DNA of 64,000 nt from Collimonas sp. OK307 (GCF_900113705.1 NZ_FOQI01000007.1:117074-181073); one strand, 5' to 3'; shown: positions 48,005 through 57,777, numbered from the stretch's first letter. Numbers and translations: made by a program. Notes: a model not told the origin generated them from the letters alone.

Positions 48005-48553
48005 ATGACAATGCTGGATACAAGTTTTTTTGTGTCGATACTTTTCCTAGTCTTCTGCAGCGCGATATTTTTGTACGACTACTTGTTTCGCCGCGTGCCG
48101 AACAACGTTTTGTTGATTGCTGCAGCTTCTCAATTGGTGTGCCTCGTGCTGTTTGGCAAAGGACTAAATGGGATAGGCTGGTTGAGCGCGTTCTCGGGCT
48201 TCGCCATTGGGCTGGCATTTTTCTTACCGTTGTATGCATTGCGAGCGATGGCAGCAGGTGACGTCAAGTTTTTTGCCTTGCTTGGCTTGTTGCTTGGACC
48301 TGGCGCGTTATTGCCAGTGTTCTTGATAGCGTCGCTGATCGCCGTCGTTCACGTCGTATTGCTTTACGGCTTCCGGTTGGGAATAGGATCGCGTGTGCAA
48401 GCAGCCTTGACGTGGGTGATACACCGGCCTTTGTACCAGCGGATGCTAGAGAAGCGCGGTAACCGCGTTGGTATTCCTTATGCGGCCTACATGGCTCTGG
48501 CTGGAGCCTGGATGGGGATGCATGGCGCAGGAGTAGCGCCAGGATTCATTTGA
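48005..48553 (+). CDS. tadV: Prepilin peptidase TadV/CpaA
   Basis: A 182-residue aspartic prepilin peptidase (A24 family) of the short CpaA/TadV type, which cleaves Flp and the TadE/TadG pseudopilins in the inner membrane. The two catalytic aspartates are in FLYDYLFRRVPN (about 24) and AAGDVKFFALLG (about 82). Several hydrophobic segments are visible. An alternative ATG lies two codons downstream. It follows flp by 83 bp. Confidence 0.9.
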   Translation: MTMLDTSFFVSILFLVFCSAIFLYDYLFRRVPNNVLLIAAASQLVCLVLFGKGLNGIGWLSAFSGFAIGLAFFLPLYALRAMAAGDVKFFALLGLLLGPGALLPVFLIASLIAVVHVVLLYGFRLGIGSRVQAALTWVIHRPLYQRMLEKRGNRVGIPYAAYMALAGAWMGMHGAGVAPGFI

Positions 48554-48635
48554 GTTCTCGTTTGTGTCATGCGCGTCAGCGCAACACGCGTCGGTAGTGA
48601 ACTGATCGTATCTGCGGTAAAGATCGGGAGCAGGG

Positions 48636-49097
48636 ATGTATAACAAATATAAATATGCGGCTCATTCCGATATGGGAGCGAGAGCCAGGACTACAGCCAA
48701 GCGCGGTATTGCAGCGATAGAGTTTGCATTGATCTTTCCGGTATTTTTTCTAATGCTGTACGGGATAATTAGCTATGGCATGATTTTCCTGGCGCAGCAG
48801 TCAATGACACTGGCCGCAGAGGAGGGGGCGCGTGCCGCGCTGCGTTACACCGCCGTCGATGCCGACCGCGGCACGGCGGCCTGTGCTGCAGTCGCTCCGC
48901 TAGTCAGCTGGCTAGTCAACGTCGATACATGCCAACCACCTTCACCGGCTCCATGCGCCGCCCCCAGCAGCGCACGATGCATCACGGTCAAAGTCACTTA
49001 TCCATATACCACTTATCCACTGGTTCCAGCGTTGCCGGGCCTGGGTGTTGCGCTACCCACCACACTGGGAAGTTCGGCCACCGTGCAAATTGATTGA
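48636..49097 (+). CDS. tadE: TadE-like pseudopilin
   Basis: A 153-residue pseudopilin. After a basic leader the prepilin site reads KRG-IAAIEFALIFPVFFLMLYG, with Glu at position +5 after cleavage, then a helix typical of TadE (SYGMIFLAQQSMTLAAEEGARAALRYT). The C-terminal domain has four cysteines (TAAC...DTC...APC...ARC) that could form disulfides. Needed for pilus assembly in the A. actinomycetemcomitans Tad model. Confidence 0.88.
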   Translation: MYNKYKYAAHSDMGARARTTAKRGIAAIEFALIFPVFFLMLYGIISYGMIFLAQQSMTLAAEEGARAALRYTAVDADRGTAACAAVAPLVSWLVNVDTCQPPSPAPCAAPSSARCITVKVTYPYTTYPLVPALPGLGVALPTTLGSSATVQID

Positions 49098-49263
49098 ATA
49101 TTATCTTGGCATTCGACCGGGAGTTATTTATTTGCTGAGCATATTTCGATTTTTATCGATCACGAGTTGATGAGCCTATGACTCAGTGTCTTTGTCGATT
49201 TGAGTTTTGCATGGGAACTACTTTGAACATCTTATCTGTTTGGACGGGCATCGAGTACACGCT

Positions 49264-50289
49264 ATGAATAACCTGACAAAAATTGTTGCAGCAATATTGG
49301 TAGTGGCGGCGCTCAGCCTGGCATTTGTGGCATGGTGGCTGGGCAGTCGCCCGCCGCCGCCGATTTCGGCGGCGCCGACCGCGGTGGTCGCCAACACTTC
49401 CAAACAATATGAGGTTGTGGTGGCGGCGCGCGCGCTGGCGGCGGGCAAGGCGATTGCCACCGATGACATCAGCTTGGTGACCTTGCCGATCAATCCTGCC
49501 GGTGCGTATAGCCAGGCTAGTTCGGTAGTCGGAAAAATTCCCTTGATTGACATCGGTGCCGGTACTCCGATTACAGAAAGCGGCCTGGCGAGCGGCCTGG
49601 CAGTGAAATTGGCAGATGGTGAACGCGCGGTAGCGATTCCCGTTGATGAAATTGTAGGCGCTGGCAATCGTGTCCAGGCGGGCGATTACGTGGATGTTTT
49701 TTTCACCCTCAAGCAAGGCCAGGAGATTGAAAAATCACAATCGCGTTTGCTCATGTCGCGCTTGCAGGTTCTGTCTTATGGCGCGGCAGTGATCGGTACT
49801 GCTACCAGTGGCGGCGGCGCCGGAGCGATACCGAATCAGCAGACCTCGCAATCGGGCCAGCAAGTGCAATCGTCGCAGCAAGCCCAGCAAGTCGCCCGTA
49901 CTGCAGTGTTGGCGACGCCTGTCGCTGATGTCAATCGATTGCTGCTGGCAACCCAGAACGGCAAGTTGATGCTGGCATTGCGCAATCCTGGCGATGCAAC
50001 AGCGCCTGATCCAGCATTGTTCCCGGTGCCGACAGCCGTGCTCGCGGGGAAAAAGGACCTGACCCGGGATCAGCAGCAAGCCATGAAGCAGCCCGACAAT
50101 CAAGCTTTTGCCGGCATGGAGATGAGCGGGTTGACTGGCGACTCCAAATCCGCATCAAGCCGCAAGCCGTATACGAATAACGCCAATAGCGTCGCAGTGC
50201 AATCGGGCGCGGCGCAGAACCGCGGTGCCAATAATTCCGGAACAGTCGAAGTGATCCGCGGTACGCAACGAGAGTCAGTGGCCTTTTGA
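49264..50289 (+). CDS. cpaB: Flp pilus assembly protein CpaB/RcpC
   Basis: A 341-residue periplasmic protein anchored by an N-terminal helix (VAAILVVAALSLAFVAWWLG). A SAF domain follows (about 55-115, VVVAARALAAGKAIATDDISLV) and the RcpC/CpaB domain (AVAIPVDEIVGAGNRVQAGDYVDVFFTL). The middle is Gln/Ser-rich low complexity (about 195-225), unusual but seen in this family. It supports secretin stability in the Tad system. The ATG at 49264 starts the conserved sequence; an ATG at 49207 would add 19 residues. Confidence 0.9.
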   Translation: MNNLTKIVAAILVVAALSLAFVAWWLGSRPPPPISAAPTAVVANTSKQYEVVVAARALAAGKAIATDDISLVTLPINPAGAYSQASSVVGKIPLIDIGAGTPITESGLASGLAVKLADGERAVAIPVDEIVGAGNRVQAGDYVDVFFTLKQGQEIEKSQSRLLMSRLQVLSYGAAVIGTATSGGGAGAIPNQQTSQSGQQVQSSQQAQQVARTAVLATPVADVNRLLLATQNGKLMLALRNPGDATAPDPALFPVPTAVLAGKKDLTRDQQQAMKQPDNQAFAGMEMSGLTGDSKSASSRKPYTNNANSVAVQSGAAQNRGANNSGTVEVIRGTQRESVAF

Positions 50290-50345
50290 GGCGAAGATGT
50301 TTTTCAATGACAGGCCTATATCAATAACAGGATTGACCGCAACTC

Positions 50346-51662
50346 ATGAAAATTCACGACCTAGTTCTGCCATTGCTATTGAGCGCAAGCGTAATTCCGG
50401 CATTTTCCATGGCCGCTACCGCGGATATCACCCTCGGAATGCGCGAGCAGCAGAGCCTGCCGGTCGCAGGTACGCTGGAGCGCATTGCCGTAGCCGATCC
50501 GGAAGTGGCGGATGTGCTGATGGTACGCGGTTCCGGCGGCAAGAGCGGCAGTGTGATTCTGGTCGGGAAAAAATCCGGTACCACGACGGTGACGGCTTGG
50601 ACCAAAGGCATGCCGGCTAATACCTGGAGAGTGACGATACAGGGTGACTTGCAGGCTGCCCTGGCAGGACAGGGTGGCGCTGACGTGAAAGTTCGTGGCG
50701 CAGCGAGCCTGATCAGTGGCCAGGCGGCCTCGTTACTGGAACATACAAAAAGTAGCGCTGCAGCCGCTGACGCTGCAGGCAAAGGCAAGGTACTCGATAT
50801 CTCGACCATAGATAGCGGCAACGTGGTGCAGATTGACGTCAAGATTGTCGAGTTCAGCAAAACAGTATTGAAGGAAATCGGGTTTGATTTCTCAGCCGGC
50901 CTGAATCGCGGCAACTTCAGTTTTAATCTGGGAAGCAATCTTGCTTCCAACGGCGGATTGTCAACGGTATCGTCGGCATTCGGTCTGCTAACCAAATTTA
51001 GCAGAGGTAGTTACAACCTGAGCAGTAACTTGCGCCTGATTGAAGGTAATGGCATGGCGCGCGTATTGGCAGAACCATCCTTGACCGCGCTTTCGGGGCA
51101 AAGCGCAAGTTTTCTGGCGGGGGGCGAACTACCTATTCCTCAGTCGGGAGGTCTCGGCACCACCACTATTGTCTACAAACCTTTCGGCATAGGCTTGACC
51201 GTGTCGCCGACCATTCTGTCCAAGGGCCGGATCGCTTTGAAAGTTGCACCTGAAGCCAGCGATATCGATTATGCCAATGCCATCAATATCGGTGGTGCCG
51301 GCAGTCCATCGATCCCGGCGATTACCACGCGGCGTGCAGATACCACGGTTGAGCTAGGCGATGGAGAAAGTTTCATTATTGGTGGCCTGGTCTCACGCTC
51401 CACAAAATCCAATGTTAATAAAATTCCGTTACTTGGAGACTTGCCTATTATCGGCAGCTTTTTCCGTAACCTGAGCTATACCCAGAACGACAAGGAGTTG
51501 GTGATTATCGTCACACCACATGTGGTCCAGCCCATCGCAAAGAATGTACCGCTGCCACTGCCGGGCGAAGAACAGGAACGCCGCAATACAGCAGGTACTG
51601 CGTGGGGAAGTTATCTGCTTGGAGGAGCCAGCCGGGATGAGTTGCCAGGATTTTCGAAGTAA
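50346..51662 (+). CDS. cpaC: Tad secretin CpaC/RcpA
   Basis: A 438-residue outer-membrane secretin. A signal peptide (ending SMAATA) precedes the secretin-associated N-terminal domain (ADITLGMREQQSLPVAGTLERIAVADPEVADVLMV), then an N1/BON-like region and the secretin core with LAEPSLTALSGQSASFLAGGELPIP and the C-terminal GGLVSRSTKSNVNKIPLLGDLPIIGSFFR motif. It forms the channel for the Flp pilus. It follows cpaB by 56 bp. Confidence 0.93.
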   Translation: MKIHDLVLPLLLSASVIPAFSMAATADITLGMREQQSLPVAGTLERIAVADPEVADVLMVRGSGGKSGSVILVGKKSGTTTVTAWTKGMPANTWRVTIQGDLQAALAGQGGADVKVRGAASLISGQAASLLEHTKSSAAAADAAGKGKVLDISTIDSGNVVQIDVKIVEFSKTVLKEIGFDFSAGLNRGNFSFNLGSNLASNGGLSTVSSAFGLLTKFSRGSYNLSSNLRLIEGNGMARVLAEPSLTALSGQSASFLAGGELPIPQSGGLGTTTIVYKPFGIGLTVSPTILSKGRIALKVAPEASDIDYANAINIGGAGSPSIPAITTRRADTTVELGDGESFIIGGLVSRSTKSNVNKIPLLGDLPIIGSFFRNLSYTQNDKELVIIVTPHVVQPIAKNVPLPLPGEEQERRNTAGTAWGSYLLGGASRDELPGFSK

Positions 51663-51682
51663 GCGATAACTATTTGGGCCAC

Positions 51683-52987
51683 ATGATGAACGCTCGCAAC
51701 AAGGCTTTGAATGAACTGACGGCGCTGAGCCGCTTCGTATTCTGCTCGCGTAACAGCACGCAAGCCGAATGGCTCGGCGCAGCCCTGAGTAAATGGGGCA
51801 CCTTGCTACAAGAAAAAGCCGACGTGGCGGAATTAGTATCACGCATAGTTGAACTCAATCCCTTGCTGGTATTGCTTGATTTTTCCGGGGTTGAGTCAAT
51901 CAGCGAGCATGGCGGGGTTCTGACCATTGACTCTCTCGGCACCACCGCTCACGCGATTGAATTGGCGCGTGCATTAAGTAAAACATTACCGACGCTACCC
52001 TTGGTGGCAGTTGGTTCCATGGCGTTTCCCGAAGGGACGATTGCCGCGTTGCGAGCCGGCGTAAGTGACTTCATTGATGTCAGTGCTTCGGAAGATGAGG
52101 CACGCGATGTAGTACAACGTGTGTTGGCCAAAGCTGCGGCGCGAAATCCAGCGCCAGTCAAGCGCGGGCAACTGGTGACATTGCTCGGTGTGCGTCCCGG
52201 GATCGGCACCAGCACGCTGGCGGCGCATCTGGCGGACATGATTCAGCAACGCAATACCAGTCACGATGGCAAGCGAAATGCGGCCGACAGTCGTGTGGCC
52301 CTGCTCGATCTTGGCCTGCCTGCCGGAGACGGCAAGTTATATCTGAGCGCCAACGGCAATTTCGATTTTGCCGAAGCTGTGCGTAATCTGCGCCGCCTGG
52401 ACGAAACGCTGGTGCACACCGCGCTACCGCGTAGCCCAGGTGGCGTAACCGTGATTTCCCTGCCGCACAGCTTGAGTGAGATGCGCACCGTTTCGCATCA
52501 CGATGCGCTGGCTTTGTTGGACCGCTTGCGCCTGTATTTCGATGTGCTGATCGCAGATCTTGGCGGCTTTACCAACCATGAATTCATTGCCAACCTGACC
52601 GGGGCGGCCGACCAGGTATGGTTGGTGACGGATCAAAGCGTTGGGGCGCTGGTGTCGCTGGCGGGTACGTTGCAAGAATTGAATGGCCGTCATCCGGATG
52701 ACGGCAAACGACGCCTGGTAGTGAATCGTTATGACGATCGTTTCGGCATGGCTGCCGGTCAGATTGCCGAGCGTTTCAAATTGCCGTTGCTTGCGACTTT
52801 ACCGGAACGCACACTGAAGCTGACTGCCAGCGCTAATCGGGGCAAGCTGCTACATGAAGTTGCTCCGCACGATTCCTACGTAAAGGCGCTCGATGGTTTG
52901 ATCGATGGCTTACTCAGTAATGACGAGACGGTGTCGCACAAGAACGGGGTGGGACGTTGGCTACCGAAAATTTTATTACGAAAATAA
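51683..52987 (+). CDS. tadZ: Pilus localisation ATPase TadZ/CpaE
   Basis: A 434-residue protein with an atypical receiver-like N-terminal domain (about 12-150) and a ParA/MinD-like C-terminal ATPase domain. It begins MMNARNKALNELTAL; a TTG three codons earlier is possible. The P-loop region reads LLGVRPGIGTSTLAAHL, lacking the lysines of the deviant Walker A box, as in other TadZ/CpaE proteins called atypical. Such proteins mark the pole where the Tad machine assembles. No DNA-partition partner is nearby. Confidence 0.86.
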   Translation: MMNARNKALNELTALSRFVFCSRNSTQAEWLGAALSKWGTLLQEKADVAELVSRIVELNPLLVLLDFSGVESISEHGGVLTIDSLGTTAHAIELARALSKTLPTLPLVAVGSMAFPEGTIAALRAGVSDFIDVSASEDEARDVVQRVLAKAAARNPAPVKRGQLVTLLGVRPGIGTSTLAAHLADMIQQRNTSHDGKRNAADSRVALLDLGLPAGDGKLYLSANGNFDFAEAVRNLRRLDETLVHTALPRSPGGVTVISLPHSLSEMRTVSHHDALALLDRLRLYFDVLIADLGGFTNHEFIANLTGAADQVWLVTDQSVGALVSLAGTLQELNGRHPDDGKRRLVVNRYDDRFGMAAGQIAERFKLPLLATLPERTLKLTASANRGKLLHEVAPHDSYVKALDGLIDGLLSNDETVSHKNGVGRWLPKILLRK

Positions 52988-53103
52988 GCAGGCCGATTTA
53001 AGTACAACGTAAGCGTGATGCGCACCGCGATCTTGGTACCTGTCCAGTAACTGGAAACAAACAGGCAAGGAGCGGCTCCAGATGAAAGACGGGAGATACA
53101 AAC

Positions 53104-54459
53104 GTGAGTAACCAGATTGAATTTGCTGATGATGACCAAACGTTTTCGAATACCCAGGAATTCCAGGATATCAAGACGGCGGCCTATGATCATCTGCTGA
53201 CGCGGATTGAAGAGCTGGGCGCTGAATTCGGGCGCTGGTCGCGCAGTGCGATCCAGCAATTCGTCAATCTGGACGTTGACGGTTTTGTCCGTTTGCAGCG
53301 CATCCCCTTGAATGAAGCTGAGGTACGGCAGATTGCCGACGCACTGACCAAAGAGCTCGCGGGCCTGGGGCCGCTGGAAGACTTGTTGGCCGATCCGACC
53401 GTCGAAGATATCCTGATCAATGGCTATAACGACGTATTCGTTTCGCGCCACGGCATATTGCAGCGTGAAACATTACGCTTTACCGATAACGCTCATCTGT
53501 TGCGTATCGTCCGGCGCATCCTGGCGCCGCTCGGGCGTCGGCTGGATGAATCGAATCCCATGGTTGATGCACGTTTGCCGGATGGCGGCCGGTTGAACGT
53601 GGTGATTGAACCGTTGTCGGTGGACGGGCCCATGGTATCGATTCGCAAGTTCCGCAAAGAGCCGCTGAAGCCTACCGACCTGCTCAATCTCGGCACCATG
53701 AATGACGAGATCTATGCGCTACTGGATAACGCCGTCAAGGCACGCTGCAATATCCTGGTTTCAGGCGGAACCAGTTCCGGCAAAACATCCCTGCTGAATG
53801 CCCTGGCATTTTTTATCCCGGAAGCTGAACGTGTGGTGACCGTGGAGGATACCGCCGAACTTTCGCTCAACCACCCGCATGTGGTGCGTCTGGAATCGCG
53901 TTTGGGCGGCTTTGAAGGTGCCGGCGCGGTCAGTATCCGTGACTTGATCCGAAACAGCCTGCGGATGCGCCCGGATCGGATTATCGTCGGTGAAGTACGC
54001 GGCGCCGAGGTACTGGAAATGCTGCAGGCCATGAATACCGGTCACGATGGATCGATGGGCACGATTCACGCCAACACCCCGCGCGAATGCTTATACCGGA
54101 TCGAAATGCTGGCCGGCTTTGCTGGATTCCAAGGCAGCGAAAGCAGTCTCAGGCGGCAGATTGCCGGCGCTCTCGATTTCATCGTGCAAATTGGCCGGCT
54201 TTCCAATGGCCGCCGCCGTATCGTGTCGATTACCGAAGTCACCGGCATGGGCGACAACATCATCACCCTGCAAGAACTGTATAAGCACGAGAGCTATATC
54301 GGCCCGGACGGCGAAGAAGCGGATCGCTGGGTATCGCTGGGCATCTTCCCGCATGCACCCAAATTGCAACGGCAGCGCCAGCTTGGCCAGCAAAGCACTG
54401 GCAGTCCGAATACCGGTGGCTTTGGTCAAAACACCAGTACGCAACCTGGAAGACGCTAG
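53104..54459 (+). CDS. cpaF: Tad secretion ATPase CpaF/TadA
   Basis: A 451-residue cytoplasmic hexameric ATPase that powers Flp pilus assembly. Walker A is SGGTSSGKTSLLNAL (about 219-233), Walker B and following box read RPDRIIVGEVRGAEVLEML, with the Asp/His box upstream (VVTVEDTAEL). The start is GTG (MSNQIEFADDDQ). The C-terminus has a Gln/Thr/Gly-rich tail. It follows tadZ by 116 bp, the largest gap inside the Tad genes after the pilin region. Confidence 0.95.
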   Translation: MSNQIEFADDDQTFSNTQEFQDIKTAAYDHLLTRIEELGAEFGRWSRSAIQQFVNLDVDGFVRLQRIPLNEAEVRQIADALTKELAGLGPLEDLLADPTVEDILINGYNDVFVSRHGILQRETLRFTDNAHLLRIVRRILAPLGRRLDESNPMVDARLPDGGRLNVVIEPLSVDGPMVSIRKFRKEPLKPTDLLNLGTMNDEIYALLDNAVKARCNILVSGGTSSGKTSLLNALAFFIPEAERVVTVEDTAELSLNHPHVVRLESRLGGFEGAGAVSIRDLIRNSLRMRPDRIIVGEVRGAEVLEMLQAMNTGHDGSMGTIHANTPRECLYRIEMLAGFAGFQGSESSLRRQIAGALDFIVQIGRLSNGRRRIVSITEVTGMGDNIITLQELYKHESYIGPDGEEADRWVSLGIFPHAPKLQRQRQLGQQSTGSPNTGGFGQNTSTQPGRR

Positions 54460-54461
54460 TC

Positions 54462-55391
54462 ATGCATATCGTTCTTTGGTTACTTGCTGCGGCTCTGCTA
54501 ATGGCAGGCACTGCGCTATGGCTGTGGCAGCGCGCGCAACAACGTTCGCGGCAAGATCTCAGCGCTGCGTTCGTGGAAAGGCAGATTCAAGGAATGCAGC
54601 CGGTGCAGCAGCAGTTTCAAGGCGGGAACGAAACGGCGCCGCATTTGCAATTGCAAATAGAAGCTTTGCGTCATTTCTTTTTGCGCGCAGGGATTCAGCA
54701 ACCTGACGGCAGGTTGTATTTTCAGTTGCTGGTGCCTGGCGTCGGCCTGACCTTGTTGGCTTTGTTGTTCGGTGGATGGCTTTCGGCGCTGGGAACGTTG
54801 TTCTTATACATAATGCTGATGATTTTTTATTTTTGGTTAAGAAGTTCGAAATTGCAGCGCACTATGGTGCGGCAATTGCCAGGATTCCTGGACACTTTGG
54901 TACGCCTGGTCACCATTGGCAACAGCATAGGCGCGGCTTTTCAAACTGGCATCGTAGGTGCCGAGGGACCGTTGCGGGTAGTACTGGATCGTGCCAACCG
55001 ACAAGTGCAAGCCGGGGTTGACCTGGAACATGCTTTGCGCCAGCAGGCAGCAATTTTTCGATTCAAGGAACTCGATTTGGTGGCTGCGGTGATCGGCGTT
55101 TCTTCACGCTTTGGCGGACGTTCCGATTTGGTTCTGGAACGCATGGCGGCATTTATGCGTGATCTGGAACACGCTCAAAATGAGTTGGTCGCTCTATCGG
55201 CGGAAATCCGTCTGTCAGCCTGGATCATGGGTATCTTGCCTGCCGCTATCGGTTTGTTCCTGATTATTTTTAATAACAATATGTTTCTCAATATGTGGCA
55301 TGACCCCATTGGGAAAAAAATGTTGATCGGTGCAGTCGTTCTCGAAGTGATCGGTGGTTATGGCTTGTTTCGACTGGCGAAGTCGGTCTGA
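54462..55391 (+). CDS. tadB: Tad inner-membrane platform protein TadB
   Basis: A 309-residue type II secretion F-domain protein. N-terminal helix, two central helices (about 90-125), the GspF domain (QLPGFLDTLVRLVTIGNSIGAAF...GVDLEHALRQQAA) and C-terminal helices. With TadC it forms the platform for CpaF. It starts 2 bp after the cpaF stop, so translation is coupled. Confidence 0.93.
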   Translation: MHIVLWLLAAALLMAGTALWLWQRAQQRSRQDLSAAFVERQIQGMQPVQQQFQGGNETAPHLQLQIEALRHFFLRAGIQQPDGRLYFQLLVPGVGLTLLALLFGGWLSALGTLFLYIMLMIFYFWLRSSKLQRTMVRQLPGFLDTLVRLVTIGNSIGAAFQTGIVGAEGPLRVVLDRANRQVQAGVDLEHALRQQAAIFRFKELDLVAAVIGVSSRFGGRSDLVLERMAAFMRDLEHAQNELVALSAEIRLSAWIMGILPAAIGLFLIIFNNNMFLNMWHDPIGKKMLIGAVVLEVIGGYGLFRLAKSV

Positions 55392-55432
55392 CTGCAAGTT
55401 TGATGTTGAGTGCTACATGAGGTGGAATTACG

Positions 55433-56389
55433 TTGAATACAACGCAACATACGCTGATTATCCTGGCGATCCTATTGATGGCAGCTGCTCTGTTGTTGGT
55501 GGGTGGGGCGCTGATAGCAAGGGCGTGGCGGCTCAAACGCAATCTGGCCACGATTGATCAAAAAATCGCTGCACACGACAGGCCCGTGGCTATGCCTCAT
55601 GCGCAGACTGAACCGCCAGGCTGGCGCGAACGCCTGATTGCGCTCAGTGCGAATTGGCTGGATACCCCGGTGGGGCGCCAGTTGGTGGCGGAGGAAGATC
55701 GTCATCTGTTAGATCAGTGCGGTGTCAACGATACGCGTGGACAGTCTCAATTCTTTTTGGCTCGGGTAGTGTTGGCGATCAGTTTGCCGCTGCTGGGGCT
55801 GTTGCTGTTTGATCGCGGAAGATGGTTATCACTGCTGTTGATTCTCTTTTTTGGCATCGCCTTGGGATACATGTTGCCAAAGTGGGTGATGCAGCGGGTT
55901 GCGCGCAAACGCCAGCGCCAGGCTGCCGACGAACTACCATTGTTGATTGACCTGCTGCGCTTGTTGCAGGGCGTCGGTTTGTCGGTTGACCAGAGCTTGC
56001 ATGTCATTGAAAACGAATTTAGTAATGTATTGCCGGTACTGGGTGAGGAGCTGACGATCGCCGGTCGCCAATATAGTACAGGACGCAGCAGGGAACAATC
56101 GATGCGGCGATTTTCCTCGGTGTTCGACAACGAGGACTTGCGCGCCGTATCGCGTCTGCTGGTGCAGGTGGAGCATCACGGCGGCGCGGTGCAAGAACCG
56201 CTCAAATTGTTCAGTGAACGGATTCGCGAACAACGCAAACTGGATATGAAAGAAAAAATAGGGAAGCTGACGGTAAAGATGACTGGAGTCATGGTGCTGA
56301 CTCTGCTGCCTGGATTATTGGTGATTACCGGTGGAATGGGCTTTTTAGCCGTAATCCGGGCGCTCTCGAAAATGAGTGGGAAAATATGA
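55433..56389 (+). CDS. tadC: Tad inner-membrane platform protein TadC
   Basis: A 318-residue F-domain membrane protein, the partner of TadB. The start is TTG with GAGGTGG upstream. An N-terminal hydrophobic segment, a pair of helices at about 100-145 and LPLLIDLLRLLQGVGLSVDQSLHVI of the GspF domain are visible; a C-terminal helix pair ends the protein. Its stop overlaps the tadD start by 4 bp. Confidence 0.93.
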   Translation: MNTTQHTLIILAILLMAAALLLVGGALIARAWRLKRNLATIDQKIAAHDRPVAMPHAQTEPPGWRERLIALSANWLDTPVGRQLVAEEDRHLLDQCGVNDTRGQSQFFLARVVLAISLPLLGLLLFDRGRWLSLLLILFFGIALGYMLPKWVMQRVARKRQRQAADELPLLIDLLRLLQGVGLSVDQSLHVIENEFSNVLPVLGEELTIAGRQYSTGRSREQSMRRFSSVFDNEDLRAVSRLLVQVEHHGGAVQEPLKLFSERIREQRKLDMKEKIGKLTVKMTGVMVLTLLPGLLVITGGMGFLAVIRALSKMSGKI

Positions 56390-57288
56390 AACCTTTTCTG
56401 ATACTGGAAAACACGACCAGCCGCGTGCCGCAACATTTTCTATCGTCCTGGACTTTGCCATTTTCCATCGTACTGCTGTCAACGTTGCTAGCTGGTTGCG
56501 CCACCAATTCTGCAAAGATGTATGCGCAACAGATCGAAGCTGCGCAACTCCGTCAGGAGGCAGAGGAAAAGGCTCCGACGCCTGATAACAAGGGCATGTA
56601 TCTAGGGGTGATTCGGCAAATGCAAGAGCAGGGCATGTACTTTGCGTCGCTGGCGCATATCGATGCCTACGAACAGCAAAACGGCAGTACTCCGGAAATC
56701 CAGCGTTTGCGCGCTGACGCTTTGCGTGAAACTACGCAGAGCGCTGCTGCGGATGCTGCTTATCGCAAATTATTGAACACGTCCGAAGCTAGTGCCGCCT
56801 GGCACGGACTGGGCTTGATGGCGGCACAAAGCGGTGACTACAAGGCAGCCACCACTGCGTTGCGGGAAGCTGCAAAACGCGAGCCGACCAATCCCGTGAT
56901 GTTGAGCGATCTTGGTTATGCGATGTTACGTAGTGGTGATATCGCGGCTGCTCGCGTGCCATTGGCGCAAGCTGCGGAACTGGCGCCTGATAATCGCAAA
57001 ATGATAGGTAATCTAGCGTTGTTTTTGCTGGTTTCAGGCGATGCCGGAAAGGCGCGCGCAGTAATGGACAAGGCGAACTTGTCGACGGAAAGTCGTGCCA
57101 CCGTGTATCGATTGGCTGCGGAAATCGGTCAACAACAACCTGTAGTGGTTGCGGCCCAAGATTCAGCTGGCAGCACAAAGACCATCGTAAAAGGTTCTGC
57201 CGCCACAGCTGCCAAAAATGCAGATTCAGTGCTATCACCAGCCACACCGTTCCAGTCGATGCTGGACCGGTTTGGCAACGGTGGATGA
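56386..57288 (+). CDS. tadD: Tad lipoprotein TadD with TPR repeats
   Basis: A 300-residue predicted pilotin-like lipoprotein. The signal is long with lipobox LLAGC (about 38-42), followed by TPR-type helices (AAWHGLGLMAAQSGDYKAATTALREAAKREPTNPVMLSDLGYAML). TadD is needed for Flp pilus biogenesis in model systems. The ATG is in a 4-bp overlap with tadC; a later start would remove the N-terminal region but keep the lipobox only if near residue 20. Confidence 0.88.
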   Translation: MKPFLILENTTSRVPQHFLSSWTLPFSIVLLSTLLAGCATNSAKMYAQQIEAAQLRQEAEEKAPTPDNKGMYLGVIRQMQEQGMYFASLAHIDAYEQQNGSTPEIQRLRADALRETTQSAAADAAYRKLLNTSEASAAWHGLGLMAAQSGDYKAATTALREAAKREPTNPVMLSDLGYAMLRSGDIAAARVPLAQAAELAPDNRKMIGNLALFLLVSGDAGKARAVMDKANLSTESRATVYRLAAEIGQQQPVVVAAQDSAGSTKTIVKGSAATAAKNADSVLSPATPFQSMLDRFGNGG

Positions 57289-57325
57289 ATGTCATGCAAC
57301 TAAACTTTTGCTCAAGAGGTATGCA

Positions 57326-57775
57326 ATGAAAGCGCAAGGAATTCTTGGTCTGTGCATTCTGTTCGGTGGCTCGGTATTACTGGCCGTTGCGGGAATTCCG
57401 GACGCGTGTGCACAGTCCAATTCGCGGCTCACGGGAAAGCTGCTACAAGAACCGGTAGCCGCCACGACAAATGCATCAGTACCGACGGCGCAGCCTACAG
57501 CCGTCGCCGCATCTTCCGCTCCACGGACGACTACCGCCGCGCCAACGCAGATGCGGGAAACTCCTGTCTCGGCAGAGCGGGAAGCGAGAATACGTGTTGG
57601 TGATGTCACGCATACCTTATTACAGGCGCAAGCTGATGGCCGTGTCGCTGGTCCTCGATTGCCAATGTTGGGCGCGACGGCCGACGCGAGCTGGCAGCGT
57701 TATCTGGATAGCTTCAAACATCCGTTGCCGGAATTTTATGAAAATGAGGTATCGAACAGTAGTTCAAGAAAATAA
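57326..57775 (+). CDS. DUF3613-domain protein of the Tad locus
   Basis: A 149-residue protein with a signal peptide (GSVLLAVAGIPDACAQS) and a Thr/Ala-rich linker, then the DUF3613 motif (REARIRVGDVTHTLLQAQADGRVAGPRLPMLGATADASWQRYLDSFKHPLPEFYE). DUF3613 genes occur in Tad loci of Burkholderiales; the role is unknown. It lies between tadD and tadG, probably periplasmic. The start was set at MKAQGILG with AAGAGGT upstream. Confidence 0.82.
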   Translation: MKAQGILGLCILFGGSVLLAVAGIPDACAQSNSRLTGKLLQEPVAATTNASVPTAQPTAVAASSAPRTTTAAPTQMRETPVSAEREARIRVGDVTHTLLQAQADGRVAGPRLPMLGATADASWQRYLDSFKHPLPEFYENEVSNSSSRK

Positions 57776-57777
57776 AT

